From positions 2,407,001 through 2,471,000 of the forward strand of contig NZ_CP050177.1 of NCBI RefSeq assembly GCF_011694815.1: 64,000 bases of DNA, given 5' to 3'. Numbering within the stretch: the first letter of the stretch is position 1; the number at the start of each line of letters is the position of its first letter. Of this stretch, positions 25,322-32,627 are shown piece after piece. The position numbers and the translations under genes were made by a program. A model generated the notes under the pieces. It was not told where the DNA came from. It searched no databases and saw only the letters and a program-made list of their open reading frames with translations. Source of the stretch: Streptomyces liangshanensis (lineage in GTDB: Bacteria > Actinomycetota > Actinomycetes > Streptomycetales > Streptomycetaceae).

Positions 25322-25327
25322 TACCGT
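25322..25327 (+). promoter_or_regulatory. Candidate -10 box for leaderless AIM24 mRNA
   Basis: TACCGT, six nt before the GTG at 25334, with no ribosome site between. The spacing matches other boxes noted in this window. Confidence 0.4.
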
Positions 25328-25333
25328 CGTCGT

Positions 25334-25972
25334 GTGGCTCAGTTCCGACTGCAAGGCAGCAAGGTGCTCGCCGTCGACATGTCCGGCGACGCGGTGAAGG
25401 CGAAGAACGGCTCGATGGTCGCGTACGACGGCCAGATGGCCTTCAAGAAGATGTCCGGCGGCGGTGAGGGCATACGCGGGATGGTGACCCGCCGGCTGAC
25501 CGGCGAACAGATGGTCATGATGGAGGTGAAGGGCCAGGGCACCTGCTATTTCGCCGACCGGGCGAGTGAGATCAACCTCGTCTCGCTGCACGGCGACAAG
25601 CTGTACGTGGAGTCCAGCAACCTGCTCTGCACGGACGCGGGCCTGCGGACGGGCACGTCGTTCACCGGCCTGCGCGGGGGCGCGACGGGCAACGGCCTGT
25701 TCACCACCACCGTCGAGGGGACGGGCCAGGCGGCCATCATGTCGGACGGCCCGGCGGTCGTCCTGCGGGTGACCCCGCAGTACCCGCTCTCGGTCGACCC
25801 CGGCGCGTACATCGCGCACCAGGGCAACCTCCAGCAGAACTTCCAGTCCGGGGTGACCTTCCGGACGTTCATGGGCGAGGGCTCGGGCGAGGCCTTCCAG
25901 ATCCGCTTCGAGGGCGACGGGCTCGTGTACGTGCAGCCGAGCGAGCGGAACACCATCGGGGGTGACGTCTGA
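25334..25972 (+). CDS. AIM24 family protein (first of three)
   Basis: A 212-residue protein of the AIM24 family, a double beta-helix/TRAP-like fold. Visible family features are S-G-D-A-V-K-A-K-N-G-S-M-V-A-Y-D-G near residues 17-33, T-C-Y-F-A-D near 69, L-Y-V-E-S-S-N-L-L near 87 and V-D-P-G-A-Y-I-A near 157. No ribosome site precedes the GTG; a TACCGT box 6 nt upstream suggests leaderless translation. It is the first of three consecutive overlapping AIM24 genes. The bacterial role is not known; yeast Aim24 supports mitochondrial membrane organisation. Confidence 0.88.
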   Translation: MAQFRLQGSKVLAVDMSGDAVKAKNGSMVAYDGQMAFKKMSGGGEGIRGMVTRRLTGEQMVMMEVKGQGTCYFADRASEINLVSLHGDKLYVESSNLLCTDAGLRTGTSFTGLRGGATGNGLFTTTVEGTGQAAIMSDGPAVVLRVTPQYPLSVDPGAYIAHQGNLQQNFQSGVTFRTFMGEGSGEAFQIRFEGDGLVYVQPSERNTIGGDV

Positions 25973-26622
25973 TGCCGTTCCGTGAGGTCAATTCGAAGAT
26001 GGTCGAGGCGACGGTCCTGCCCGGCCAGAAGATGTACAGCCAGCGCGGCGCGATGCTCGCGTACCGCGGCGACGTCAGCTTCACCCCGAACATGCAGGGC
26101 GGCCAGGGCGGCCTGGCGTCGATGATCGGCCGGCGCGTGGCGGGCGAGGCGGCGCCGCTGATGACCGTCGAGGGCAACGGCACGGTGATGTTCGGGCACG
26201 GCGGCCACCACATCCAGGTCATCGGGCTGGCGGGCGACACCTTGTACGTGGAGGCCGACCGGCTGCTCGCCTTCGACGGCACGCTCCAGCAGGGCACGAT
26301 GTTCATGGGCTCGCAGGGCGGGGTCATGGGCATGGTCCGCGGCCAGGTGACGGGCCAGGGCCTGTTCACCACGACCCTCAAGGGCCACGGCGCGGTCGCG
26401 GTCATGGCACACGGCGGGGTGATCGAGGTGCCGATCACCCCCGGCCGCCCGGTCCACGTGGACCCCCAGGCGTACGTCGCCCACCACGGCGACGTACGGA
26501 ACAAGCTCTCCACCGCCCTCGGCTGGCGCGACATGGTGGGGCGTGGCTCGGGCGAGGCGTTCCAGCTGGAGCTGAGCGGCAACGGCGCGGTGTACGTGCA
26601 GGCATCGGAGGAGAAGCTGTGA
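25972..26622 (+). CDS. AIM24 family protein (second of three)
   Basis: A 216-residue paralogue. It keeps S-Q-R-G-A-M-L-A-Y-R-G-D-V near residue 24, the long G-G-Q-G-G-L segment, L-Y-V-E-A-D-R-L-L-A-F near 93 and a C-terminal G-S-G-E-A-F-Q-L-E-L-S-G. The ATG overlaps the upstream stop in a TGATG junction. The three paralogues share strand order but are diverged enough to suggest distinct subunits of a hetero-oligomer, which is an inference. Confidence 0.9.
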   Translation: MPFREVNSKMVEATVLPGQKMYSQRGAMLAYRGDVSFTPNMQGGQGGLASMIGRRVAGEAAPLMTVEGNGTVMFGHGGHHIQVIGLAGDTLYVEADRLLAFDGTLQQGTMFMGSQGGVMGMVRGQVTGQGLFTTTLKGHGAVAVMAHGGVIEVPITPGRPVHVDPQAYVAHHGDVRNKLSTALGWRDMVGRGSGEAFQLELSGNGAVYVQASEEKL

Positions 26623-27413
26623 GCGGGCCCGTGATCCATGACCCGATGACGCTGCCGAGCGACGACAACGTCAACGCGTACACCTTCTGCGTGGAGCTCA
26701 AGGGGAGCCAGTGGTTCCTCCAGAAGGGCAAGATGATCGCCTACTACGGGCGCATCGACTTCAACGGGATCGGCCACGGCCGGTTCGAGGGGCTGCTGCG
26801 GACGAGCTTCCACTCGCCACTGCACGCGGCCGACTGGGTGGTGGCGGAGGGCAGCGGGAAGATGCTGCTCGCCGACCGGGCGTTCGACGTCAACTCGTAC
26901 GACCTGGAGGACGGGAATCTGACGATCCGGTCCGGGAACCTGCTGGCGTACCAGCCCTCGCTCGCCCTGAAGCAGTCGATCGTGCCGGGCTTCCTGACCC
27001 TGATCGGTACGGGGAAGTTCGTGGCCGCGTCGAACGGGCCCGTGGTCTTCATGGAGCCGCCGCTCAAGGTGGACCCGCAGGCGCTGGTGGGCTGGGCGGA
27101 CTGCCCGTCCCCCTGCCACCACTACGACCACGGGTACATGACGGGTCTGCTGGGCGGTCTGCGGGCCATGACGGGGATCGGCGGGGCGTCCGGCGAGGAG
27201 CACCAGTTCGAGTTCGTCGGGGCCGGGACGGTGCTGCTCCAGTCGACCGAGATCCTGATGGCCGAGCAGCCGACGGGCGCGGTGCCGCAGCAGGCGGGGG
27301 TGCCGGGCGGTGGCCCGGGGGTGCCGGGGCACGGTCCCGGCGGGGGTCAACAGGGCGCCGCGCCCCGGTTGCCCGGCCAGCTGGGGGACCTCCAGCGCCG
27401 CTTCGGTCTGTGA
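26619..27413 (+). CDS. AIM24 family protein (third of three) with Gly/Pro/Gln-rich tail
   Basis: A 264-residue paralogue starting at a GTG that overlaps the previous stop (GTGA). The AIM24 core covers residues about 12-215 (K-M-I-A-Y-Y-G-R-I-D-F near 43, M-L-L-A-D near 85, L-T-I-R-S-G-N-L-L-A-Y near 100). A low-complexity tail with repeated G-V-P-G and Q-Q-G residues ends in a short charged segment R-L-P-G-Q-L-G-D-L-Q-R-R. The tail is absent from the first two copies and may mediate assembly or membrane contact. Confidence 0.88.
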   Translation: MSGPVIHDPMTLPSDDNVNAYTFCVELKGSQWFLQKGKMIAYYGRIDFNGIGHGRFEGLLRTSFHSPLHAADWVVAEGSGKMLLADRAFDVNSYDLEDGNLTIRSGNLLAYQPSLALKQSIVPGFLTLIGTGKFVAASNGPVVFMEPPLKVDPQALVGWADCPSPCHHYDHGYMTGLLGGLRAMTGIGGASGEEHQFEFVGAGTVLLQSTEILMAEQPTGAVPQQAGVPGGGPGVPGHGPGGGQQGAAPRLPGQLGDLQRRFGL

Positions 27414-27537
27414 GCGGTAGGCTGCGGAGGGTGACGTCGAACGCCTGCGCCGTTTCTCCGGGGCTCCCGGGGGGACATCCTCGGGTGGGTGCGGCATGTC
27501 ACCCGCCGAGGATTCGTCCAAATTTCAACTTCTTAGG

Positions 27538-27543
27538 TAGAAT
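27538..27543 (+). promoter_or_regulatory. Candidate -10 box for leaderless marR mRNA
   Basis: TAGAAT, close to the TATAAT consensus, six nt before the ATG at 27550, within a locally AT-rich patch (27521-27550). No ribosome site is present. Confidence 0.5.
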
Positions 27544-27549
27544 GCTCAT

Positions 27550-28026
27550 ATGGAGACCGAGACGGAAACCCGCTGGCTGACCGAGGCCGAGCAATGCGCG
27601 TGGCGCACCCACCTGGACGTCAACAGACTGTTGACCCACCAGCTGGAGAAGGATCTCCAACCGTTCGGCCTGACCCTGAACGACTACGAGATCCTGGTCA
27701 ACCTGTCCGAGTCGGCGGAACGGCGCATGCGGATGAGCGACCTCGCCGCCGCCACGCTCCAGTCGAAGAGCCGCCTCTCCCACCAGATCACCCGGATGGA
27801 GACGGCCGGCCTGGTGCGGCGGGAGAACTGCGAGTCGGACCGGCGCGGCCTGTTCGCCGTCCTGACGGACGCGGGCATGGAGACCATGCAGAAGGTCGCC
27901 CCCTTCCACGTCGACTCCGTACGGAAGCACTTCATCGACCTGCTGTCGACGGAGGCACTCGCGGACCTGAGCGCGTCGCTCACCCCGGTCGCGGAGCGCC
28001 TGCGGGGGCGGCGGGGGAAGCTCTGA
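27550..28026 (+). CDS. MarR-family transcriptional regulator
   Basis: A 158-residue winged-helix regulator. The core is L-T-L-N-D-Y-E-I-L-V-N-L-S-E, then M-R-M-S-D-L-A-A-A-T-L-Q-S-K-S-R-L-S-H-Q (recognition helix) and a wing R-R-E-N-C-E-S-D-R-R-G. The start codon lies six nt after a TAGAAT box, so the message is probably leaderless. It is followed by a strong terminator and is likely monocistronic. The targets are unknown. Confidence 0.9.
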   Translation: METETETRWLTEAEQCAWRTHLDVNRLLTHQLEKDLQPFGLTLNDYEILVNLSESAERRMRMSDLAAATLQSKSRLSHQITRMETAGLVRRENCESDRRGLFAVLTDAGMETMQKVAPFHVDSVRKHFIDLLSTEALADLSASLTPVAERLRGRRGKL

Positions 28027-28052
28027 CCGGTCGGCGGGGAAGCGGGACGACG

Positions 28053-28085
28053 CAGGGCCCCCGCCGGTCATCGGCGGGGGCCCTG
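28053..28085. terminator. Strong bidirectional terminator
   Basis: A perfect 14-bp stem (CAGGGCCCCCGCCG with its complement) and a 5-nt GTCAT loop lie between the marR stop at 28026 and the convergent secreted-protein gene stop at 28099. It could serve both. Confidence 0.85.
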
Positions 28086-28098
28086 TCCGTGGACGGCA

Positions 28099-28476
28099 TC
28101 AGCACGTGGGTGAGTCCATGATCCGTATCCCGGTCGGCCCGGCCGCTCCGGGAGCGGTCTGCCAGCTCCAGCCGGGCTGGAGACAGTAGGTGCCGCTGGA
28201 GAAGCGGAGCAGCGCCCCGTCGTCGTTACGGGAGTTGTGGACCCACTTGGCTCCCATGGCTCCCGAGCTGAGGTTCTGGAAGTAACTGGTGACGTCCTTG
28301 TACGCGGCTGTCCACCGCCTGGCGTCCCAGTCCGCCTGCGTCTTGTAGAAGCAGACCTGCGGGTATCCGCAGCCGAACGCGGTGTCCGCGGCGGCCGGCG
28401 TGGTCCCCGTCGCGGCGATGCCGAGAGCCAGGCCCGCGGTGACGAGAGCGCCGGCGACGGTGCGTTGGAGCCTCAT
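28099..28476 (-). CDS. Small secreted protein, peptidase-inhibitor I36-like
   Basis: A 125-residue exported protein with signal peptide (residues 1-31, ending P-A-A-A-D). The mature domain begins G-C-G-Y-P-Q-V-C-F-Y and contains V-T-S-Y-F-Q-N-L near 66, W-V-H-N-S-R-N-D near 78 and Y-C-L-Q-P-G-W-S-W near 97. This pattern resembles the beta/gamma-crystallin-like I36 group of small Streptomyces secreted proteins, some of which inhibit metalloproteases. Inhibition has not been shown here. A related secreted gene lies 74 bp upstream in the same direction. Confidence 0.75.
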   Translation of the reverse strand: MRLQRTVAGALVTAGLALGIAATGTTPAAADTAFGCGYPQVCFYKTQADWDARRWTAAYKDVTSYFQNLSSGAMGAKWVHNSRNDDGALLRFSSGTYCLQPGWSWQTAPGAAGPTGIRIMDSPTC

Positions 28477-28549
28477 GAATCCCCCTGGGTGCGTCCTGAT
28501 TCGTTCGCTGTCACGCGCGTTTCGTTCACGGGCCTTTCGTTCGCGGCAT

Positions 28550-29044
28550 TCAGCAATTGCGGATCGACCAGACGAGCGTCCAGTCGTAGTTCTGCTGACC
28601 GCCCCCGGGAGCGAAGGGACCCTTCAGTACGTTTCCGCTCGACCCGTAGAAGGTCGATCGGGCGCTCGGGGTCTGGTTGTTCCAATAGGCCCCGCCGCCG
28701 TTCCAGTTCGCCAGCGCATACCTCGCGCAGTTGTAGAGGTAGAAGACCTTCCAGCTCGCGGTGGTCGGATCCCAGGCGAGGGCGCAGAAGTTTCCGTACG
28801 CGCAGGTGTAACTGCCGCCCGGCGCCACGTGCGTGGTGGTCACGGCCGGCGAGATCGTGGGCGGGACCGCGGCGGGCGCGAAGGCCGGCCCGATCCCCGC
28901 GGGGGCCGGTGGCGCGGTCAGGGCGGGCCCGGCCGCCCGGTGGTCGGCGGGTGCGGCCGCCTGGGCCGGTCCGGCGGTGAGGAGACTTCCCAGCACCAGG
29001 GCCAGGATGCCCAGCAGGGTGAGGATGAGGCGCTTGAGGCGCAT
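28550..29044 (-). CDS. Small secreted protein, Cys-rich I36-like
   Basis: A 164-residue protein. A signal peptide (residues 1-30, L-I-L-T-L-L-G-I-L-A-L-V-L-G, ending A-Q-A-A) is followed by a Pro/Ala-rich linker (about 32-72) and a C-terminal domain with C-A-Y-G-N-F-C-A-L-A-W, N-C-A-R-Y, repeated Trp/Asn and a final cysteine. The pattern resembles small secreted beta-crystallin-like proteins and its downstream neighbour. Four cysteines could make two disulphides. Function unknown. Confidence 0.72.
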   Translation of the reverse strand: MRLKRLILTLLGILALVLGSLLTAGPAQAAAPADHRAAGPALTAPPAPAGIGPAFAPAAVPPTISPAVTTTHVAPGGSYTCAYGNFCALAWDPTTASWKVFYLYNCARYALANWNGGGAYWNNQTPSARSTFYGSSGNVLKGPFAPGGGQQNYDWTLVWSIRNC

Positions 29045-29411
29045 GACGTGGTTTCCCCCAGTCAGGACGACAACATTTCCGAAGGTCGCGAATCGCTGGT
29101 CAGGCGAGAACCGGTACCGATCTCCGTCGCCGGTATTCCGGTGTGCGAAAAGCGCGACTGTCCGCGCTCCCCGTGCCCGTCAGAGTCACGGCCGTCCGCG
29201 AGGGCGTCAACGACGTCTTTCGGTCCGCTCGTACCTCGTGTCCCAACAGTCCCGGAAAGCCGGGGCGGTGGGCGTCTCACGCCCCTGTGGTGAGCTGGTT
29301 CGATACCGAATCGAACTCCTGTTTCCCGGGAAATGCGGCGGGCGCTCAGGAATGACGCATTCCGGGTGGTTCTCGTCGACGCTCAGCCGGCCCTCCGGGC
29401 CCCCGGACCGC
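29045..29411. other. Intergenic region without a recognised gene
   Basis: About 367 bp. A 19-bp inverted repeat GTTCGAT-ACCGA-ATCGAAC at 29298-29316 and a short GGAATG/CATTCC dyad near 29349 stand out. The promoter of the small secreted gene at 29044 should lie at its left edge. Confidence 0.45.
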
Positions 29412-31082
29412 TCATGCCAGGGGCAGGTTCAGGGTGAACAGGGCGCCGCCCCGGGGGGATCGGGCGAGGGTGAGGGTGCCGTTGTGGCGGTGGGCCACGT
29501 CGCGGGCGATCGCGAGGCCGAGTCCCGCGCCGCCGTCATCGCGGGCGCGGGCGTCGTCCAGCCGTACGAAGCGCTCGAAGACCCGCTCCCGCTCCGCCTC
29601 CGGCACACCGGGGCCGTCGTCGGCGACCGTCAGCGCGACGCGGCCGCCCCGGCGGTGGACCGCGACCGTGACCGACGAGGCGGCGTGGCGCTGGGCGTTG
29701 TCCAGGAGGTTGCCGAGGACGCGGGCCAACTGGCCCCGGCTGCCGGTCACTTCGAGGGCGTCGTCCGGCCCGGGCTCCCTCGCCGCCAGGGACACCGTCA
29801 CGCGGTCGCCCGCGCGTGACGCGATCTCCTCGGCCGCCAGGTCGCCCAGGTCCAGGCGGGCCGGCCCGGGCCGCTCCCCCGCGTCCAGGCGGGCCAGCAG
29901 CAGGAGGTCGGCGGCGAGCCGCTGGAGCCGTACGGTGTCGGCGACCGCGCCGGGGACGTCCAGCAACTCCGGGTGGGCGTCGCCCACTTCGAGCTGGGTG
30001 CGGAGCGAGGCGATCGGGCTGCGCAGTTCGTGCGAGGCGTCCGCGACGAAGCGGCGCTGGCGCTCGACGGAGGCCTCCAGCGCGGTGAGTGTCTCGTTGG
30101 TCGTACGGGCCAGCCGGGCCACCTCGTCGCGCGTGGCGGGCTCGGGCACCCGCCGGGAGAGGTCCGCCGACGCGGTGATCGCCGCCATCTCGCGCCGGAT
30201 GCCCTCCACCGGGCGCAGCGCGCGCCGGGTCACCAGCCAGGTCACTCCGCCGACGACCAGCAGCAGCACCGGCAGTCCGGCCAGCATCGCCGCGGCGGCC
30301 GTACCGACGGCGCTCTGGCGGGCGGCCAGGGTGGCGCCCGCGTGGACGACGACCGTCCGGCCGGCGGTGTCGGTCACCTCGATGGAGGTGAAGCGGTAGT
30401 CGCCGGTCTCGCCGTCGACCGTGGCGCGGCCGGTGGTCGGGGAGCCCGGCGTCCCGATGGCGCCGATCGCCGGGTCGTCGTTGTCGTCTTCGTTGTCGCC
30501 TTCGCTGTCGTCGTCGCTGCCGCCGCTGTGGCGGCTGGTGCCGCTCCCGCCCCCGGAGCCGTTGCGGTCCTCGGTGGTGTCGTCGTCGGACCCGCTGTCG
30601 TCGGCGGAGGTGTCGGTGTCGGCGCTGTCGGTATCCGGGGTCGCGGTCGTCGGCGGGGCCGTCGGTGCCGGGGCCGTGGCGGTCGGCAGGGCGGTCGGTC
30701 GCGGGGCCGGAGACCGTACCGGAGTCACCGCCGCCACGCCCGTGCCGCTGATCCCCTCCAGGTCGCCGCTCACCGCGATCAGCCGGCCCCGCTCGTCGGC
30801 GACCTGGACCGGGTGCTCGTCGGCGTCGGGCAACTCCAGTCCGCTGTACGGGGTCCGGCCCGGCACCTGCCGGGCGATGATGTCGAGCGCCACCTCACGC
30901 GCGGCCGCCTCCGCCTGCCGGTCCGCCTGGTCGGTGAGGTCGGAGCGCAGCGACAGCAGCACCGCGAGCCCCGCCGCCACCAGGGCGACCGCGACGACCA
31001 GGGTGGCGCCGAGGGAGGCCCTGGCCCGTACGGAGGAGAACCGGCCACCCCGGCGGCCCGGCGCGGGGCTCACGCGGCTCAC
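29412..31082 (-). CDS. OmpR-type sensor histidine kinase with acidic extracellular domain
   Basis: A 556-residue membrane kinase. The first helix spans about residues 22-44. The extracellular sensor of about 210 residues includes a Pro/Thr-rich stretch and a long Asp/Ser/Glu/Gly low-complexity block (about 140-210). A second helix (M-L-A-G-L-P-V-L-L-L-V-V-G-G) leads into HAMP, then HisKA with D-A-S-H-E-L-R-S-P near 348, and the ATPase domain with N-L-L-D-N-A-Q-R-H, D-D-G-P-G-V-P and G-L-G-L-A-I-A motifs. The GTG overlaps the response-regulator stop (GTGA). The acidic block suggests cation sensing or binding, as an inference. The cognate regulator is adjacent. Confidence 0.9.
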   Translation of the reverse strand: MSRVSPAPGRRGGRFSSVRARASLGATLVVAVALVAAGLAVLLSLRSDLTDQADRQAEAAAREVALDIIARQVPGRTPYSGLELPDADEHPVQVADERGRLIAVSGDLEGISGTGVAAVTPVRSPAPRPTALPTATAPAPTAPPTTATPDTDSADTDTSADDSGSDDDTTEDRNGSGGGSGTSRHSGGSDDDSEGDNEDDNDDPAIGAIGTPGSPTTGRATVDGETGDYRFTSIEVTDTAGRTVVVHAGATLAARQSAVGTAAAAMLAGLPVLLLVVGGVTWLVTRRALRPVEGIRREMAAITASADLSRRVPEPATRDEVARLARTTNETLTALEASVERQRRFVADASHELRSPIASLRTQLEVGDAHPELLDVPGAVADTVRLQRLAADLLLLARLDAGERPGPARLDLGDLAAEEIASRAGDRVTVSLAAREPGPDDALEVTGSRGQLARVLGNLLDNAQRHAASSVTVAVHRRGGRVALTVADDGPGVPEAERERVFERFVRLDDARARDDGGAGLGLAIARDVAHRHNGTLTLARSPRGGALFTLNLPLA

Positions 31083-31741
31083 GCGGCCACCAGCCGGTAC
31101 CCCGCCCCGCGCACGGTCTGGATGCTCGCCGCGCCGATCTTGCGGCGCAGGGCGCTGATGTAGACCTCGACGATGTTCGGGTCGCCGTCGTAGGCGAAGT
31201 CCCAGACGTGCTCCAGGATCTCCGGCTTCCCGACCACCTCGCCGACCCGGACGGCGAGTTGCTCCAGGACCGCGAACTCCTTGGCGGTGAGGGCCACTTC
31301 GGTGTCGTCGCGGAAGACCCGGCGGGCGGCGGTGTCGATGCGCAGGGCGCCGGCCCGCAGCACGGGCGAGGCCCCGGCCGTACCCCGGCGGCGGAGCAGC
31401 GCCCTGACCCGGGCGACGAGCACCACGTACGAGAACGGCTTGGTCAGGTAGTCGTCGGCCCCGGTGTCGAGCCCCTCGGCCTCGTCGTACTCGCCGTCCT
31501 TCGCCGTGAGCATCAGGATCGGCACCTCGTTGCCCGCGTCCCGGAGGGCGGCGCAGACGCGGTAGCCGTTCATGCCGGGCAGCATGATGTCGAGCACGAC
31601 GAGGTCGTACACGCCCTCCCCGGCCCGGTGCAGGCCCTCCAGGCCGTCGTGGACGACGTCCACGGCGAAGCCCTCGGCCGTCAGCCCCCGGGCGAGCGAG
31701 ACCGCGAGCCGTCTTTCGTCCTCCACGATCAGCAGGCGCAT
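31079..31741 (-). CDS. OmpR-family response regulator
   Basis: A 220-residue regulator. The receiver domain has E-D-E-R-R near residue 7, the phospho-acceptor Asp in V-V-L-D-I-M-L-P-G near 51, T-A near 79 and K-P-F near 101. The winged-helix output domain has E-V-A-L-T-A-K-E-F-A-V-L and V-E-V-Y-I-S-A-L-R-R-K-I-G. It is first in the kinase operon and faces the PepSY gene, sharing a regulatory region with phased TTCAG direct repeats that it may bind. Confidence 0.93.
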   Translation of the reverse strand: MRLLIVEDERRLAVSLARGLTAEGFAVDVVHDGLEGLHRAGEGVYDLVVLDIMLPGMNGYRVCAALRDAGNEVPILMLTAKDGEYDEAEGLDTGADDYLTKPFSYVVLVARVRALLRRRGTAGASPVLRAGALRIDTAARRVFRDDTEVALTAKEFAVLEQLAVRVGEVVGKPEILEHVWDFAYDGDPNIVEVYISALRRKIGAASIQTVRGAGYRLVAA

Positions 31742-31760
31742 GCCCCCACCCTCCCAAACG

Positions 31761-31801
31761 CCACCTGAAGATCTCTTCAGGTGGCTTCAGGCTGCGTTCA
31801 G
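31761..31801. promoter_or_regulatory. Dyad and phased TTCAG repeats in the divergent regulator/PepSY promoter
   Basis: A 10-bp inverted repeat CCACCTGAAG (31761-31770) and CTTCAGGTGG (31775-31784) is followed by further TTCAG copies at 31786 and about 31797, giving steps of 10 and 11 bp. Same-face direct repeats near one helical turn apart are typical of OmpR-type regulator boxes. Confidence 0.6.
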
Positions 31802-31823
31802 CCTCGCCGGGCCACCTTGGGGT

Positions 31824-31862
31824 CATCCACAACGGACATCCACGACGGACATCCACGACGGA
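31824..31862. repeat. Three 13-bp tandem repeats upstream of the PepSY gene
   Basis: CATCCACAACGGA followed by two exact copies of CATCCACGACGGA, ending 21 bp before the PepSY start codon. They probably lie in the 5' leader. Confidence 0.8.
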
Positions 31863-31883
31863 CCGACTTCGGAAGGACCCTCC

Positions 31884-32555
31884 ATGAAGCGCAATCTGGT
31901 GATCGCGGCCGTCACCGCGGCGGCACTCGTCGGCGGCGGCACGTACACGGCGGTCGCGGTGGGCGGCGAAGGACGCGACGACGACAGGGGTACGACCCGG
32001 GTCGCCGACGACCGGAGCCGTACGACCACCACCGCCAGCACCCCCACCACGGCGGCCGGCGCGCCGGGCACCGCGAACGAGGCCGCGGCCGCCGCGCTCG
32101 CGAAGTACCCGGGCGCGGTGGCCTCGTTGGAACGCGACGACGACCGCGGGAGCGTCTGGGAGGTCGAGGTGCTCGGCGAGGACGGCCGGTGGCACGAGCT
32201 GAGGATCGACGCGGCCGGTACGGTACGCGCCGACGGCCGCCAGGACGACAACAGCCGGGACGACGACCGCGACGACGACCGGGAGGACCTCGCCGAGCGC
32301 GCCGCGCTGCGGGCGGCCACGGTGGACGCCCAGGAGGCCGCGAAGGCCGCCCTGGCCTCCGTCCCGGGCACGGTGACCTCCGTGGACCTGGACGACGACC
32401 ACACGAGCGCCTGGGACGTCGACGTACGCGGCGAGGACGGCCGTACGCACGAGCTGACCGTCCACACGAGGACGGGCAAGGTCACGCCGGCGGGCACCAC
32501 CGAGGACCGCCACGACCGCGACAACCGCGACGACGACCACGGCGACGACGACTGA
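31884..32555 (+). CDS. Exported double PepSY-domain protein
   Basis: A 223-residue protein with an N-terminal signal or anchor (residues 5-27, V-I-A-A-V-T-A-A-A-L-V-G-G-G). Two PepSY-type repeats follow at about 62-112 (A-A-A-A-L-A-K-Y-P-G, W-E-V-E-V-L-G-E-D-G) and 148-200 (A-A-K-A-A-L-A-S-V-P-G, W-D-V-D-V-R-G-E-D-G). They are linked and flanked by strongly acidic D/R-rich stretches. The ATG follows GGAAGGA. PepSY proteins encoded beside two-component systems often are their targets or modulate the kinase. The acidic repeats mirror the kinase's acidic sensor block, hinting at shared cation or cationic-peptide chemistry. Confidence 0.88.
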   Translation: MKRNLVIAAVTAAALVGGGTYTAVAVGGEGRDDDRGTTRVADDRSRTTTTASTPTTAAGAPGTANEAAAAALAKYPGAVASLERDDDRGSVWEVEVLGEDGRWHELRIDAAGTVRADGRQDDNSRDDDRDDDREDLAERAALRAATVDAQEAAKAALASVPGTVTSVDLDDDHTSAWDVDVRGEDGRTHELTVHTRTGKVTPAGTTEDRHDRDNRDDDHGDDD

Positions 32556-32565
32556 CCGCCGTCAG

Positions 32566-32598
32566 CCGAACGGCCCGGCTTTCCGGCCGGCCGTTCGG
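32566..32598. terminator. Terminator between PepSY and membrane-protein genes
   Basis: A 10-bp perfect inverted repeat CCGAACGGCC (32566-32575) and GGCCGTTCGG (32589-32598) with a 13-nt loop. It lies between two convergent stops and may be bidirectional. Confidence 0.7.
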
Positions 32599-32627
32599 CC
32601 GCCCGCCGGCCGCTCCCCCTCGCCCGC

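Noticed and set aside
29412-32540. 1042-codon open frame spanning kinase, regulator and PepSY region on the minus strand
   Set aside because: It is the kinase frame extended upstream through the regulator gene in another frame and antisense to PepSY; the kinase start with GTGA overlap at 31082 is much better supported.
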